This document shows positions 8,423 to 18,209 of a DNA stretch of 64,000 nucleotides, piece by piece. The notes beneath the pieces are model-generated. The model searched no databases, was not told where the DNA came from, and saw nothing but the letters and a program-made list of their open reading frames with translations. This stretch comes from Burkholderiales bacterium C2 (GTDB lineage Bacteria; Pseudomonadota; Gammaproteobacteria; Burkholderiales; Burkholderiaceae_C), in assembly GCA_005503085.1 (NCBI GenBank), contig SCOI01000024.1, positions 33,737 through 97,736 of the forward strand, read 5' to 3'. A program made the position numbers and the translations under genes. Each line of letters begins with the position of its first letter. Position 1 is the stretch's first letter.

Positions 8423-8929
8423 ATGAGCAAGAAGTCCTCCCCCCATGTCAGCGAGACCCCGGCCACCCAGCTGCTGCGCCAGCACAAGATCGCGTTCAGC
8501 GAGCATGTCTACGACTATGTCGAGCACGGCGGCACGGCCGAGTCGGCGCGGCAGCTGGGCGTGCCGGAGCACGAGGTCGTCAAGACCCTGGTGATGCAGG
8601 ATGAGAAAGCCCAGCCGCTGATCGTGCTGATGCATGGTGACCGCCAGGTCAGCCTGAAGGAGCTGGCGCGCCAGATCCCCTGCAAAAAGGTCGAGCCCTG
8701 CAAGCCCGAGGTGGCGCAGCGCCACAGCGGCTATATGGTGGGCGGCACCTCGCCCTTCGGCACGCGCAAGGTGATGCCGGTGTTTGTCGAGGCGACGATT
8801 CTGGGCTTGTCGAAAATCTGCATCAACGGTGGGCGGCGCGGCTATCTGGTCGGCATTGACCCGCGGGTTCTGCCCGAGTTGCTGCCGCTGCGCAGCGTCC
8901 ATTGCGCACTGGACGCCGATGCACAATAG
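8423..8929 (+). CDS. ybaK: Cys-tRNA(Pro)/Cys-tRNA(Cys) deacylase, YbaK/EbsC family
   Basis: A 168-residue single-domain protein of the YbaK/ProX editing family, which hydrolyses cysteine mischarged onto tRNA-Pro. Family motifs are visible: the early YDYVEHGG segment, VVKTLVMQD, the catalytic-lysine region QIPCKKVEPC, and GGTSPFGTRKVMPVFV with the conserved GxxSPFG loop. Length is typical (~160). The gene ends 6 bases before plsY. Confidence 0.92.
   Translation: MSKKSSPHVSETPATQLLRQHKIAFSEHVYDYVEHGGTAESARQLGVPEHEVVKTLVMQDEKAQPLIVLMHGDRQVSLKELARQIPCKKVEPCKPEVAQRHSGYMVGGTSPFGTRKVMPVFVEATILGLSKICINGGRRGYLVGIDPRVLPELLPLRSVHCALDADAQ
8922..8927 (+). promoter_or_regulatory. Candidate -10 element before plsY
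   Basis: CACAAT inside the last codons of ybaK lies 8 bases before the plsY ATG, again with no Shine-Dalgarno sequence in between. It may give plsY a short-leader or leaderless transcript independent of ybaK. Weak evidence. Confidence 0.25.
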
Positions 8930-8935
8930 CGGCCC

Positions 8936-9670
8936 ATGCAAGATACCCTCACCACCTTTGTCTACCCCCTGCTGGCCATCCTGGCCGGCTATCTGATCGG
9001 CTCGCTGTCCTTTGCCGTCATCATCAGCCGCGTGATGGGTCTGTCAGACCCGCGCAGCTACGGTTCGGGCAACCCCGGCGCTACCAATGTGCTGCGCTCG
9101 GGCAACAAGGCCGCCGCCATCCTGACCCTGGTGTTCGATGCGCTGAAGGGCTATGTGCCGGTGCTGCTGGTGCTGCTGTTTGGGCCCGATGTCGGCCTGG
9201 GTGAGGGCACGGCGGCGCTGGTGGGGCTGGCGGCCTTTCTGGGCCATCTGTGGCCGGTGTTCTTCCGCTTCGAGGGCGGCAAGGGCGTGGCCACGGCGGC
9301 CGGCGTGCTCTTGGCTATCAACCCGCTGCTGGGTGCGGCCACCCTGGCCACCTGGCTGATCATTGCCTATTTCTCGCGCTACTCCTCGCTGGCCTCGCTG
9401 GTCGCGGCGGTGTTCGCACCCTTCTACCAGATGCTGATCTGGGGCGCCGGCCCCATCGTGCTGTGCGCCGGCCTGATGGGCCTGCTCTTGATCTGGCGCC
9501 ATGCCGCCAATATCAAGAAGCTGATGAACGGCACCGAGAGCAAGATCGGCCAGAAAGCGCAGGGTTCGGCCGCAGCGCCACCGGCCGGCGCGAGCAAAAA
9601 ACACCCGCACGGCGAAGGCCCCAAGCCGCGCGGTCATTCTCACCACCACCCCAAGGATAAAAAGCAATGA
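8936..9670 (+). CDS. plsY: Glycerol-3-phosphate acyltransferase PlsY
   Basis: PlsY transfers the acyl group from acyl-phosphate to glycerol-3-phosphate in the inner membrane, the first step of phospholipid synthesis. The three active-site motifs can be seen: SGNPGATN near residue 43, [11 protein letters not shown] near 113, and the later [15 protein letters not shown]. About five hydrophobic helices are present. At 244 residues it is ~40 longer than the usual ~200; the excess is a hydrophilic Lys/His/Pro-rich tail ([18 protein letters not shown]) that might bind metal or be disordered. The stop overlaps the next start (ATGA). Confidence 0.95.
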   Translation: MQDTLTTFVYPLLAILAGYLIGSLSFAVIISRVMGLSDPRSYGSGNPGATNVLRSGNKAAAILTLVFDALKGYVPVLLVLLFGPDVGLGEGTAALVGLAAFLGHLWPVFFRFEGGKGVATAAGVLLAINPLLGAATLATWLIIAYFSRYSSLASLVAAVFAPFYQMLIWGAGPIVLCAGLMGLLLIWRHAANIKKLMNGTESKIGQKAQGSAAAPPAGASKKHPHGEGPKPRGHSHHHPKDKKQ

Positions 9671-10014
9671 GCATTCAGCGATTCGACGTCGGCGCCCGCA
9701 TCTCCGAGATGGCCGTGCACAACGGTGTGGCCTACCTTGCCGGCCAGGTGCCCGACGACGCCAGCCAGGACATCACCGGCCAGACCGCCCAGGTGCTGGC
9801 CGCGATCGACAAGCTGCTGGCGCGCGCCGGCAGCGACAAGAGCAAGATCCTGCGTGCCGAGGTCTTCATCAAGGACCTGGCCGACTTTGCCGGCATGAAC
9901 GCCGCCTGGGACGCCTGGGTCGCCAAGGACAACGCGCCGCCGCGTGCCACCGTCGAGGCCAATCTGGCCCGGCCGGAATGGAAGGTTGAGATCGTCGTCA
10001 CGGCGGCGGTCTGA
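9667..10014 (+). CDS. RidA family protein
   Basis: A 115-residue YjgF/YER057c/UK114 (RidA) domain. Recognisable parts are [38 protein letters not shown] and [24 protein letters not shown]; the conserved Arg of the RATVE motif is the substrate-carboxylate ligand in active RidA. Members hydrolyse reactive enamine/imine intermediates from PLP enzymes. It overlaps plsY by 4 bases and is translationally coupled to it, though no functional link is obvious. Confidence 0.9.
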   Translation: MSIQRFDVGARISEMAVHNGVAYLAGQVPDDASQDITGQTAQVLAAIDKLLARAGSDKSKILRAEVFIKDLADFAGMNAAWDAWVAKDNAPPRATVEANLARPEWKVEIVVTAAV

Positions 10015-10230
10015 ATGATCGAGTGACGGGCTGATCAAGATCCGCGTGCCAGCCTGCTCTGGCCACCGCCGGGCACCCGCTGGATAGCCGGCGGCGGCCG
10101 GTCAGCCGGCTACGGAGCAAGCAAGCGGGGCCACACCCCTCTTGCTGGTTTCGATACCTGTGCACGGGCACAGAGTTCGCGACTGCGCTTCGGTGCAAGT
10201 TGGATAGCGGGCGTAAACTGGTAAGCAACC
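10015..10230. other. Intergenic segment before the toxin-antitoxin pair
   Basis: 216 bases with no credible gene. GC content seems to fall through this stretch toward the toxin-antitoxin genes. The final ~20 bases before the antitoxin ATG include GGTAAG as a weak ribosome-binding site. No tRNA end, inverted repeat or clear integration scar was recognised. Confidence 0.5.
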
Positions 10231-10938
10231 ATGAATCAGCAACCTAGCCTCCTCGGTACTGGCATGTACCCGTTGGCACGAGCCGCACGGCTCGTGAGGG
10301 CGGAGTTGCGCACTGTTCGCCGCTGGTTGAAGGGTTACTCCTGGAAGCATGGCGACGGACGGAAGATCTCCGGTCCGCTTTGGACGCTTGAGTACGCAGG
10401 TGACGAAGAGTTCGGCGACGAGCAGGTTCTCGGCTTCCATGATCTTTTGGAATTGCGCACCGTGGCTCGCTTTGTCGAGCAAGGTGTGAGTCTGCAGGTC
10501 ATCAGAGCGACGATTGATGTGGCACGGGAGACGCTAGGCGACTATCCCTTGCACTCGCGGCGTTTCGTCACTGACGGCAAGAAGATATTTCTAGAAGCGG
10601 TGGAGCGTGCAGGCGAGGACCCGAAGCTGCTGGATGTGCGAAAGCAGCAGTTCGCGATGGATGCGGTGATCCGCCCCAGCCTTCTGGAGGGCATTGAGTA
10701 CGGTGCAGACGCAAGCGCATTGCGTTGGTTCCCGATGCCGAGAAAGCGCCTGGTGGTGCTTGATCCGCAAGTGCAGTTCGGCGAGCCCATCGTGGCTGAA
10801 AGTGGCGTGCCCACCGATACGCTTGCTGCAGCCTTCAAGGCTGAAGGCGAGAACGTTGAGCGGGTGGCGCGTCTGTACCGTGTCAAGCCGCTGGAAGTGA
10901 AAGCGGCCGTCGCTTTCGAGCAGCAACTCGCAGCATGA
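10231..10938 (+). CDS. Antitoxin with MerR-like HTH and C-terminal DUF433 domain
   Basis: A 235-residue protein. The N-terminal ~75 residues look like a MerR-type winged HTH (MYPLARAARLVRAELRTVRRW, then FHDLLELRTVARFVEQGVSL). The last ~60 residues are a DUF433 domain (VVLDPQVQFGEPIVAESGVP, then VERVARLYRVKPLEVKAAVAFEQ), a known antitoxin module. The toxin gene starts 9 bases downstream. The size pair (235 + 133) and domain order resemble VapBC45-type modules; that assignment is inference. Base composition and codon choice are visibly less GC-rich than flanking genes, suggesting horizontal acquisition. Probably represses its own promoter. Confidence 0.8.
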   Translation: MNQQPSLLGTGMYPLARAARLVRAELRTVRRWLKGYSWKHGDGRKISGPLWTLEYAGDEEFGDEQVLGFHDLLELRTVARFVEQGVSLQVIRATIDVARETLGDYPLHSRRFVTDGKKIFLEAVERAGEDPKLLDVRKQQFAMDAVIRPSLLEGIEYGADASALRWFPMPRKRLVVLDPQVQFGEPIVAESGVPTDTLAAAFKAEGENVERVARLYRVKPLEVKAAVAFEQQLAA

Positions 10939-10947
10939 TTCGGCGGC

Positions 10948-11349
10948 GTGCGATTCCTGTTTGATGCCAACCTTCCTCCGGATCTGGCACACGCCATCCG
11001 CGAGCTATGCCAGGCTGAAAGCGGCGTTGACGAGGTGATTCACCTATCAGACAAGTTCCGGCGCAGCACTCCTGACCTGGAATGGATACCGGCCCTGGGT
11101 CAGGGGTGGTACATCGTCAGCATCGACAAGTTCGCGAAGAGTCGAGGCCAAGAGCGTGAGGCGCTGCGTCGCGCTGGCCATACGGTCTACGTGCTGGACC
11201 CGCAATGGTCGAGGCACGCCTTCTGGTTGATGTCGTCTCGGCTGGTGCTCTGGTGGCCGCAGGTGCTGGAGCACGCGCGGCTCACTGCTGGCGGCGGTTT
11301 CCGCATTCCCTGGCAGCACTCATCAAGCAAGAAGTTTCAGGGGCTGTAA
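10948..11349 (+). CDS. PIN-like (DUF5615-type) toxin
   Basis: A 133-residue protein beginning with a GTG codon 9 bases after the antitoxin stop. MRFLFDANLPPDLAHAI places the first catalytic Asp in the FDANLP motif typical of PIN-like DUF5615 toxins; further acidic residues (VDEVIHLSDKF, WYIVSIDKFAK) fit the remaining metal-binding positions. PIN toxins are metal-dependent RNases neutralised by the paired antitoxin. It shares the lower GC of its partner. The last ~30 residues (FRIPWQHSSSKKFQGL) look tail-like. RNase activity is inferred from family, not shown. Confidence 0.75.
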   Translation: MRFLFDANLPPDLAHAIRELCQAESGVDEVIHLSDKFRRSTPDLEWIPALGQGWYIVSIDKFAKSRGQEREALRRAGHTVYVLDPQWSRHAFWLMSSRLVLWWPQVLEHARLTAGGGFRIPWQHSSSKKFQGL

Positions 11350-11441
11350 CTCTCGCTGCGCAAGCTTGATGCCCATCAAGTTCGTCGGGGTTGTGCCCGA
11401 CTAGAGTGGCCGCCTTCATCAAGAAAAAGGGAGGCCGTCGC

Positions 11442-12224
11442 ATGCCGATCGAGCTCTACCGCCAAGGCTCGCACCTGTGCCTGATGTTCTCCAATCTCAA
11501 TGTGGAGGATGGCGAGGCCGTGCAGTCCAACCAGTTTCTGTTGGTGCATGGGGCCACCGGCGCCATCCTCGACCCCGGCGGCAATCTCGCCTACAACGAG
11601 CTCTATCTGGGGCTGACCCGGCATATGCCGCCGCACAAGCTGGCGGCCATCCTGGCCTCGCATGCCGACCCCGACATCATCGCCTCGCTGGACCGCTGGA
11701 TGACGGCCACGACGGCGCCGGTCTATATCTCGCGCATCTGGGAGCGTTTCGCGCCGCACTTCTGCAAGCCCGGCAAGACCGTGGGTCGCATCATCGGCCT
11801 GCCCGACGCCGGCGCCCGCCTGCGTCTGGGGCAAGGCGAGGCCGACGGCTTCGAGCTCTGGGCGCTGCCGGCGCATTTTCTGCATGCCGAGGGCAATTTC
11901 CAGTTCTACGACCCCGTCAGCCGCATCCTGTTCTCCGGCGATCTGGGCGCCTCGCTGGGCGCCGATCTGCGGCCCGGCCAGACCGTCACCCGGCTGGACG
12001 GCCATATCCGCCATATGGAGGGCTTTCACCGCCGCTATATGGTCAGCAACAAGGTGCTGCGCCTGTGGGCGGCGATGGTGCGCGAGCTCGATATCGCGAT
12101 GATCGTGCCCCAGCACGGCGCGCCGCTGGCGGGCGCGGCCGTGCCCGACTTCATCGCCTGGGCCGAGGGCCTGGCCTGCGGCATCGATCTGATGAGCGCC
12201 GGCCACTACCGGCTGCCGGCGTAG
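11442..12224 (+). CDS. MBL-fold diiron protein, ODP (oxygen-binding) type
   Basis: A 260-residue metallo-beta-lactamase-fold protein. Start at 11442 follows AAAAAGGGAGG; the earlier in-frame ATG at 11391 lacks this. The metal ligands appear as SHADPDII, the PAHFLHAEGNFQFYD segment with two His and a Glu, FSGDLGASL (bridging Asp) and PQHGAPL. The H-x-D-P-D form with a non-His next residue matches the oxygen-binding diiron (ODP) branch of flavodiiron-like proteins rather than classic beta-lactamases. There is no flavodoxin domain, so it is more likely an O2/NO sensor or binder than a reductase. Followed by a glutaredoxin-like gene. Confidence 0.82.
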   Translation: MPIELYRQGSHLCLMFSNLNVEDGEAVQSNQFLLVHGATGAILDPGGNLAYNELYLGLTRHMPPHKLAAILASHADPDIIASLDRWMTATTAPVYISRIWERFAPHFCKPGKTVGRIIGLPDAGARLRLGQGEADGFELWALPAHFLHAEGNFQFYDPVSRILFSGDLGASLGADLRPGQTVTRLDGHIRHMEGFHRRYMVSNKVLRLWAAMVRELDIAMIVPQHGAPLAGAAVPDFIAWAEGLACGIDLMSAGHYRLPA

Positions 12225-12233
12225 CATCGCGCG

Positions 12234-12602
12234 ATGCTGAAGAAATCAACGCGCTCCGGTCTCGTCTCGCTGCTGCTGATCGTCGGGGCGGTGTGGGGAC
12301 TGTCGAAATGGGCCGGCTCGCTGCATGCCGACGAGCAGGCCGAGGACCTGCGCCGCTGGGCCGGGCCGCAGGACATCCTGATGCTGTCCTCGACCAGCTG
12401 CGTGTTCTGCAAGCGCGCCAGCGCCTGGCTCCAAGAGCACCAGGTGCCGCACCGCGAATGCTTCGTCGAGCGCGAGCCGGCCTGCCTGGCCGAGTACCAG
12501 GCGCGCGGCGCACGCGGCACGCCGACCTTTGTCGTGCGCGGGCACACCATCCTGGGCTTCGACCGCGAGCGCATCCGTGCGCTCTTGCGACCGCCGGCTT
12601 GA
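12234..12602 (+). CDS. Membrane-anchored glutaredoxin-like protein
   Basis: A 122-residue protein with an N-terminal helix (SGLVSLLLIVGAVWGLSKWA) acting as signal anchor, then a glutaredoxin/thioredoxin-like domain with the redox motif CVFC (STSCVFCKRASAWL) and the cis-Pro motif GTPTFVV followed by GHTILGFD. This layout puts the dithiol outside the inner membrane. It starts 9 bases after the diiron-protein gene, so they are probably co-transcribed, but whether they cooperate is unknown. Confidence 0.8.
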   Translation: MLKKSTRSGLVSLLLIVGAVWGLSKWAGSLHADEQAEDLRRWAGPQDILMLSSTSCVFCKRASAWLQEHQVPHRECFVEREPACLAEYQARGARGTPTFVVRGHTILGFDRERIRALLRPPA

Positions 12603-12616
12603 GACGGGGCTGGATT

Positions 12617-12645
12617 AAATGCGAGAATGCAAATTACTCGCATTT
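12617..12645. promoter_or_regulatory. Fur-like operator palindrome before the imelysin operon
   Basis: AAATGCGAG at 12617-12625 and CTCGCATTT at 12637-12645 form a perfect 9-base inverted repeat with an 11-base spacer. The inner 19 bases (12623-12641) match the classical 19-base Fur box consensus at 12 of 19 positions by my count. It lies 11 bases before the imelysin start at 12657. Homologous operons are known to be iron-regulated, so Fur is the likely binder, by inference. Confidence 0.6.
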
Positions 12646-12656
12646 ACATGGTTGCC

Positions 12657-13849
12657 ATGAAATCTCTTGCCCTGCTTCTGAGCCTGGCCGCCGGCCCGGC
12701 CCTGCTGACTGCGTTGACCGCGCTGCCCGCCCAGGCCCAGCAAACCGCGGTCGCCGCCGCAGCCAGCGCCACCCCTGCCGCCGTCAACACCCATTACGCG
12801 GCCCTGGTTCACGCCAACTATGCCGACACCTTGCAGGCCGCCCAGGCCCTGCGCCAGACCATCAAGGACTTCATCGCCCAGCCCTCGCCCGAGCGGCTGC
12901 AGGCGGCGCGCCAGGCCTGGCTGGCCGCGCGCGAGTTCTATGGCCAGACCGAGGCTTTCCGTTTCTATGGCGGCCCGATCGACAACGACAAGGGCCCCGA
13001 AGGCCAGCTCAATGCCTGGCCGATGGACGAGAGCTATGTGGACCGCATCGAGGGCAAGAACGCCAGCGGTCTGATCAACAAGCGCGGCTTCAAGATCACG
13101 AAGGCCAGCCTGGCGGCGCAGAACGAGCGCGGCGGCGAGGAAAACGTCGCCACCGGCTGGCATGCGATCGAGTTCCTGCTGTGGGGGCAAGACCTGTCCC
13201 CCACCGGCCCCGGCAAGCGCAGTTTCGAGGATTTTGTCGACGGCAAGGCCCCCAATGCCGACCGCCGCCGCCAGTACCTCGCGGTCGTGACCGATCTGCT
13301 GATCGACGATCTGCAAGGCCTGCTCAAGGCCTGGGCGCCCGGCGCCAAGAACAACTACCGCGCGAAGTTCGAAAAGGGCGGTCAGGAGTCGCTGCGCAAG
13401 ATGCTGGTGGGCCTGGGCTCGCTGTCTCGCGGCGAACTCGCCGGCGAGCGCCTGGAGGTGGCGCTGGCCAGCCAGGACCAGGAAGACGAGCACTCCTGTT
13501 TCTCCGACAACACCCACCGCGACGCGGTGACCAATGCGCTGGGCATAGAGAACGTCTGGCTGGGCCGTTACCAGCGGGCCGATGGCACGCTGCTGCAGGG
13601 CCCGGCGCTGCGAGATCTGGTGGCCGCCAAGGACGCGGCGCTGGCTCAGCGCCTGAGCGAGCAACTGGCCAACTCGGTGGCTGCGGCCGGCAAGATCCAG
13701 GCACCGTTCGACCAGGAGATCCTGGGCGACAAGACGGCGCCGGGGCGCTTGCGCATCCAGGCCACGATTGACAGCCTGACGGCGCAGAGCAAGCTGCTGG
13801 TCGAGGCCGCCACGGCCATCGGCATCACCAAGCTGACCCTGGTCCAGCC

Positions 13850-13853
<4 letters not shown>
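12657..13853 (+). CDS. Imelysin-family (M75-like) exported iron-related lipo/periplasmic protein
   Basis: A 398-residue protein with a signal peptide (MKSLALLLSLAAGPALLTAL, cleaved after AQA). The start at 12657 is chosen because an upstream in-frame ATG at 12627 falls inside the operator palindrome. Imelysin motifs are clear: GGPIDN, NAWPMDESYVD and GWHAIEFLLWGQD, the last being the GxHxxE-type motif. The fold is two four-helix bundles with suspected iron or heme binding; proteolysis is not established. It heads a four-gene operon with overlapping stops and starts. Confidence 0.9.
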
Positions 13854-15258
<1,405 letters not shown>

Positions 15259-15259
<1 letters not shown>

Positions 15260-16251
15260 TGCTGGACCGTCGTCTGTTCCTGGCGGGCCTGAGCGTCTGC
15301 GGTGTGGCCCGCGCCCAGAGCGACTGGGCCCGCGAGGCGGTGCCGGCCTACACGCCGCTGCAGATGCTGCAGGGCCTGTATCGCCACTGGTCGCTGCCGC
15401 GCGCCGAGGCCTTTGTCCAGGCGGTGGCCCAGCTGCAGCAGCGTCTGGACCGGCCTTCCTGGGCCGGCGCGATGCTGGCCTGGGAACGGCTGGCGACGCC
15501 GGCCCTGGGTCCGGTGCTGGCGCGGCGCTCGCAGCGCCAGATCGATTTCACGCCGAGCCGGCCGGCCCTGATCGCCAAGGCTATCGCGGCCGCGCCGGCC
15601 GATCTGAAGGGGCTGGAGCGTGTCGGCACGCCGGCCAAGGGCCTGCCGGCGCTGGAGCAGCTGCTGTGGCAGCCGCGCATGGAACCGTCGGCGCGGCGCT
15701 ATGCGGCGCTGCTGGTCGAGGAGCTGGTGGCCGAGGCGCAGGCGCTGCGCCAGGGCTTTGCCGAACAGGCCGGCCGCGAGCCCGAGGCCTGGGACGAGGA
15801 GGCCCAGCTGGCCGGCAGCGCCGAACTCTTGAACCAATGGGTCGGCGGGCTCGAACGCCTGCGCTGGGCCCAGATGGAGAAGCCGCTGCGCTCGGGCAAG
15901 GAAGCCCTACCCCGTGCCACCAGCGGCCTGACCGCCGCCGCCTGGGCCGCGCAGTGGCAAAGCCTGCGCGGCCTGGCCCTGTTCGAAGGCCGGCAGCGCG
16001 CGCCGGCGCCGGGCGAGGGCCTGGTGCCGCTGGAGAGCTGGCTGCGCGGCCGCGGCCGCAACCAGGAGGCCGATGCGCTGCGCAGCAGCGCGCTGGCCGC
16101 CGATGCCAAGTTGCAGGGCCTGAACCCGGCCAAGCCGGCGCCGGTGCTGGCCGCCGCCAAGGCGCTGGAGGCGCTCAAGCGCCTGGTCCAGGAGCAGGTG
16201 GCGCCGGCGCTGGATCTGAGCCTGGGCTTTTCGGATGCCGATGGTGATTGA
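15259..16251 (+). CDS. Second imelysin-family exported protein
   Basis: A 330-residue protein starting on the TGATG junction with the di-heme gene. The N-terminus MLDRRLFLAGLSVCGVARAQ has a twin-arginine-like signal. The rest is helical and Ala/Leu-rich, with imelysin-like segments (TPLQMLQGLYRHW, LPALEQLLWQP); the canonical GxHxxE motif is replaced by a divergent LEQLLW. In homologous operons a second imelysin occupies this slot. It is probably a divergent partner of the first; whether it binds metal is uncertain. Confidence 0.75.
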
Positions 16252-17290
16252 CCGCCGGCAAGTCCTGACCCTGGGCGCCGGCCTGCTGGCCGGCGGGCTG
16301 GCCCGGGCGGCCGGCGGCGCCGTGCAGCTGGCCGCCGCCTGGCGCGACGAGGCCCCCAGCTACCGGGTCGGCCGGCTGGAGGCGGCCGGCGCGGCGCTGC
16401 GCATCGCGGCCAGCATCGAGGTGCCGACCCGCGCCCATGGCCTGCTGCGCGAGCGCGGCGGCGCCAGCCTGCTGGCGGTGGCGCGCCGGCCAGGCGACTG
16501 GCTGCTGCGCTTCTCGCCGCAGACCGGCCGGGCGCTGCAATGGCAGTGGATCGAGCCCGAGCGGGCTTTCACCGGCCATCTGGCACTGAGCCCCGATGGT
16601 CGCCACCTCTACAGCGGCGAGACCGATCTGGACAGCGGTGCCGGCCTGGTCGGCCTGCGCGACGCGAAGAGTCTGCAGAAGATCGCCGAGTGGCCCAGCC
16701 ATGGCGTCGATGTGCATGAGCTGCTGCCGCGCGGCGACAGCCTCTGGGTCGCCAATGGCGGCATCCAGACCCGGCCCGAGAGCGGGCGTCTGAAGCTGGA
16801 CCTGGCCGCGATGGACTCGTCCCTGGTGCGGCTCGATGCCGGCAGTGGCGAGCTGCGCGGGCAATGGCGGGTGGACGATGCCCGCCTGAGCCTGCGCCAT
16901 CTGGCCTGGCGGCCCGATGGCCGGCTGGGCATCGCGATCCAGGCCGAGCATCAGGACAAGGCCGCCAAGGCAGCCGCGCCCATCCTCGCGGTCTTTGACG
17001 GCCACGCGCTGCGCCTGGCTGAGGAGCAACCCGCGCTGGCCGGCTACGGTGGCGACATCGCCGCCAGCGCCGAGGGCTTTGCGATCGGCTGCCCGCGCAG
17101 CGGCGGCGTGGCCCGCTTCGATGCCCAGGGAAAGTGGCAAGGCCTGACCCCCTTGCCCGAAGCCTGCGCGCTGGCCGAGGGCTCCGATGGTCTGTGGGCC
17201 GGCGGGCGGGGAAGGGTGCTGCATCTGCCGGACGGCGCGGGCAAGGCGCTGCCGACGATGGAGTTGGACAATCATTGGATACGGCTCTGA
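16235..17290 (+). CDS. DUF1513 exported beta-propeller-like protein
   Basis: A 351-residue protein with a twin-arginine-like signal (IDRRQVLTLGAGLLAGGLARA). The mature part has repeated propeller-type strands (GHLALSPDGRHLYSGE, SLWVANGGIQTRPESGR, HLAWRPDGRLGIAI), matching DUF1513. An alternative start is the ATG at 16241. It overlaps the previous gene by 17 bases and closes the imelysin / DUF1111 / imelysin / DUF1513 operon, an order also known from pseudomonads. The biochemical role is unknown; an iron- or heme-related envelope function is inferred from context. Confidence 0.85.
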   Translation: MPMVIDRRQVLTLGAGLLAGGLARAAGGAVQLAAAWRDEAPSYRVGRLEAAGAALRIAASIEVPTRAHGLLRERGGASLLAVARRPGDWLLRFSPQTGRALQWQWIEPERAFTGHLALSPDGRHLYSGETDLDSGAGLVGLRDAKSLQKIAEWPSHGVDVHELLPRGDSLWVANGGIQTRPESGRLKLDLAAMDSSLVRLDAGSGELRGQWRVDDARLSLRHLAWRPDGRLGIAIQAEHQDKAAKAAAPILAVFDGHALRLAEEQPALAGYGGDIAASAEGFAIGCPRSGGVARFDAQGKWQGLTPLPEACALAEGSDGLWAGGRGRVLHLPDGAGKALPTMELDNHWIRL

Positions 17291-17399
17291 GGGGCGAGCG
17301 CGACGTGTCTTGAAGAGCCCGCTTGTTCTTTCCGACGTTGACGTCAGTGCCTTCTCAAGTGCCCAAGACCATGCGCTCGTTCGAGCTTAGCTCGCTGGC

Positions 17400-17405
17400 G
17401 ACAAT
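17400..17405 (+). promoter_or_regulatory. Candidate -10 element, leaderless start of methyltransferase gene
   Basis: GACAAT ends 5 bases before the ATG at 17411 with no Shine-Dalgarno in between, so the transcript would begin at or next to the start codon. A small inverted repeat (CGAGC-TTA-GCTCG) lies just upstream. Tentative. Confidence 0.35.
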
Positions 17406-17410
17406 AGGCC

Positions 17411-18163
17411 ATGAGCACACAAAACATCTACGACGATCCGCAGTTCTTTGCCGGCTACAGCCAGCTGGCCCGCTCGGTGCAAGGCCTGGACGGTGCGCCG
17501 GAATGGCCGGCGCTGCGGGCGCTGCTGCCGCCGCTGGCCGGGCGGCGCGTGCTGGACCTGGGTTGCGGCTTCGGCTGGTTCAGCCGCTGGGCGCTGGGCC
17601 AGGGCGCGGCCGAGGTGCTGGGCCTGGATGTGTCGGAGAACATGCTGGCGCGTGCGCGCGCCGAGGGGCCGGCCGGCGACGCGGCGGCGCTGCGCTACCA
17701 GCGCGCCGATCTCGAACACCTGGAGCGGCTGGCCCTGCCCAAGGCCGGCTTCGATCTGGCCTACAGCTCGCTGGTGCTGCACTACATCGAAAACCTCGAT
17801 GGCCTGCTGGCAGAGCTGCAGCGCCTGCTGGCGCCGGGCGCGGCCCTGGTGTTGTCTTTGGAACATCCGATCTTCACCGCGCCACGCCGCCAGGCTTGGG
17901 CCAGCGATGCCGACGGGCAGCGCCACTGGCCGGTGGACGGCTATGCGCTGGAAGGGCCGCGCGTCAGCGACTGGCTGGCGCCGGGCGTGATCAAGCAGCA
18001 CCGGCGGCTGGACAGCTATCTGAACGCGCTGCTGCGCCACGGCTTTGCGCTGAGCAGCCTGCAGGAGTGGCATCCCAGTGACGCGCAGATCGCCGCCGCG
18101 CCGGCGCTGGCCGAGGAGCGCGAGCGGCCGATGTTTCTGCTGATCGCCGCGCGGCGCGTCTGA
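17411..18163 (+). CDS. Class I SAM-dependent methyltransferase
   Basis: A 250-residue Rossmann-fold methyltransferase. Motif I is VLDLGCGFGWFSRWA (about residues 47-61), followed by VLGLDVSENML (acidic ribose-binding residue) and FDLAYSSLVLHYIENL (motif IV). The closing half is typical of the UbiE/BioC-like group, but no substrate-specific signature is present. The gene stands alone between the DUF1513 operon and the convergent M20 hydrolase. The methyl acceptor is unknown. Confidence 0.88.
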   Translation: MSTQNIYDDPQFFAGYSQLARSVQGLDGAPEWPALRALLPPLAGRRVLDLGCGFGWFSRWALGQGAAEVLGLDVSENMLARARAEGPAGDAAALRYQRADLEHLERLALPKAGFDLAYSSLVLHYIENLDGLLAELQRLLAPGAALVLSLEHPIFTAPRRQAWASDADGQRHWPVDGYALEGPRVSDWLAPGVIKQHRRLDSYLNALLRHGFALSSLQEWHPSDAQIAAAPALAEERERPMFLLIAARRV

Positions 18164-18209
18164 GACCGGGGCGCGGCGAGACCGCCGGGCCTGCCGCTCA
18201 TTGCCGTGC

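Noticed and set aside
11364..11379. Hairpin CTTGAT-GCCC-ATCAAG after the PIN toxin gene
   Set aside because: No T run on either side; too weak to call a terminator.
17334..17345. GACGT-TG-ACGTC palindrome before the methyltransferase gene
   Set aside because: Short, no known regulator, and no partner site; could be chance.
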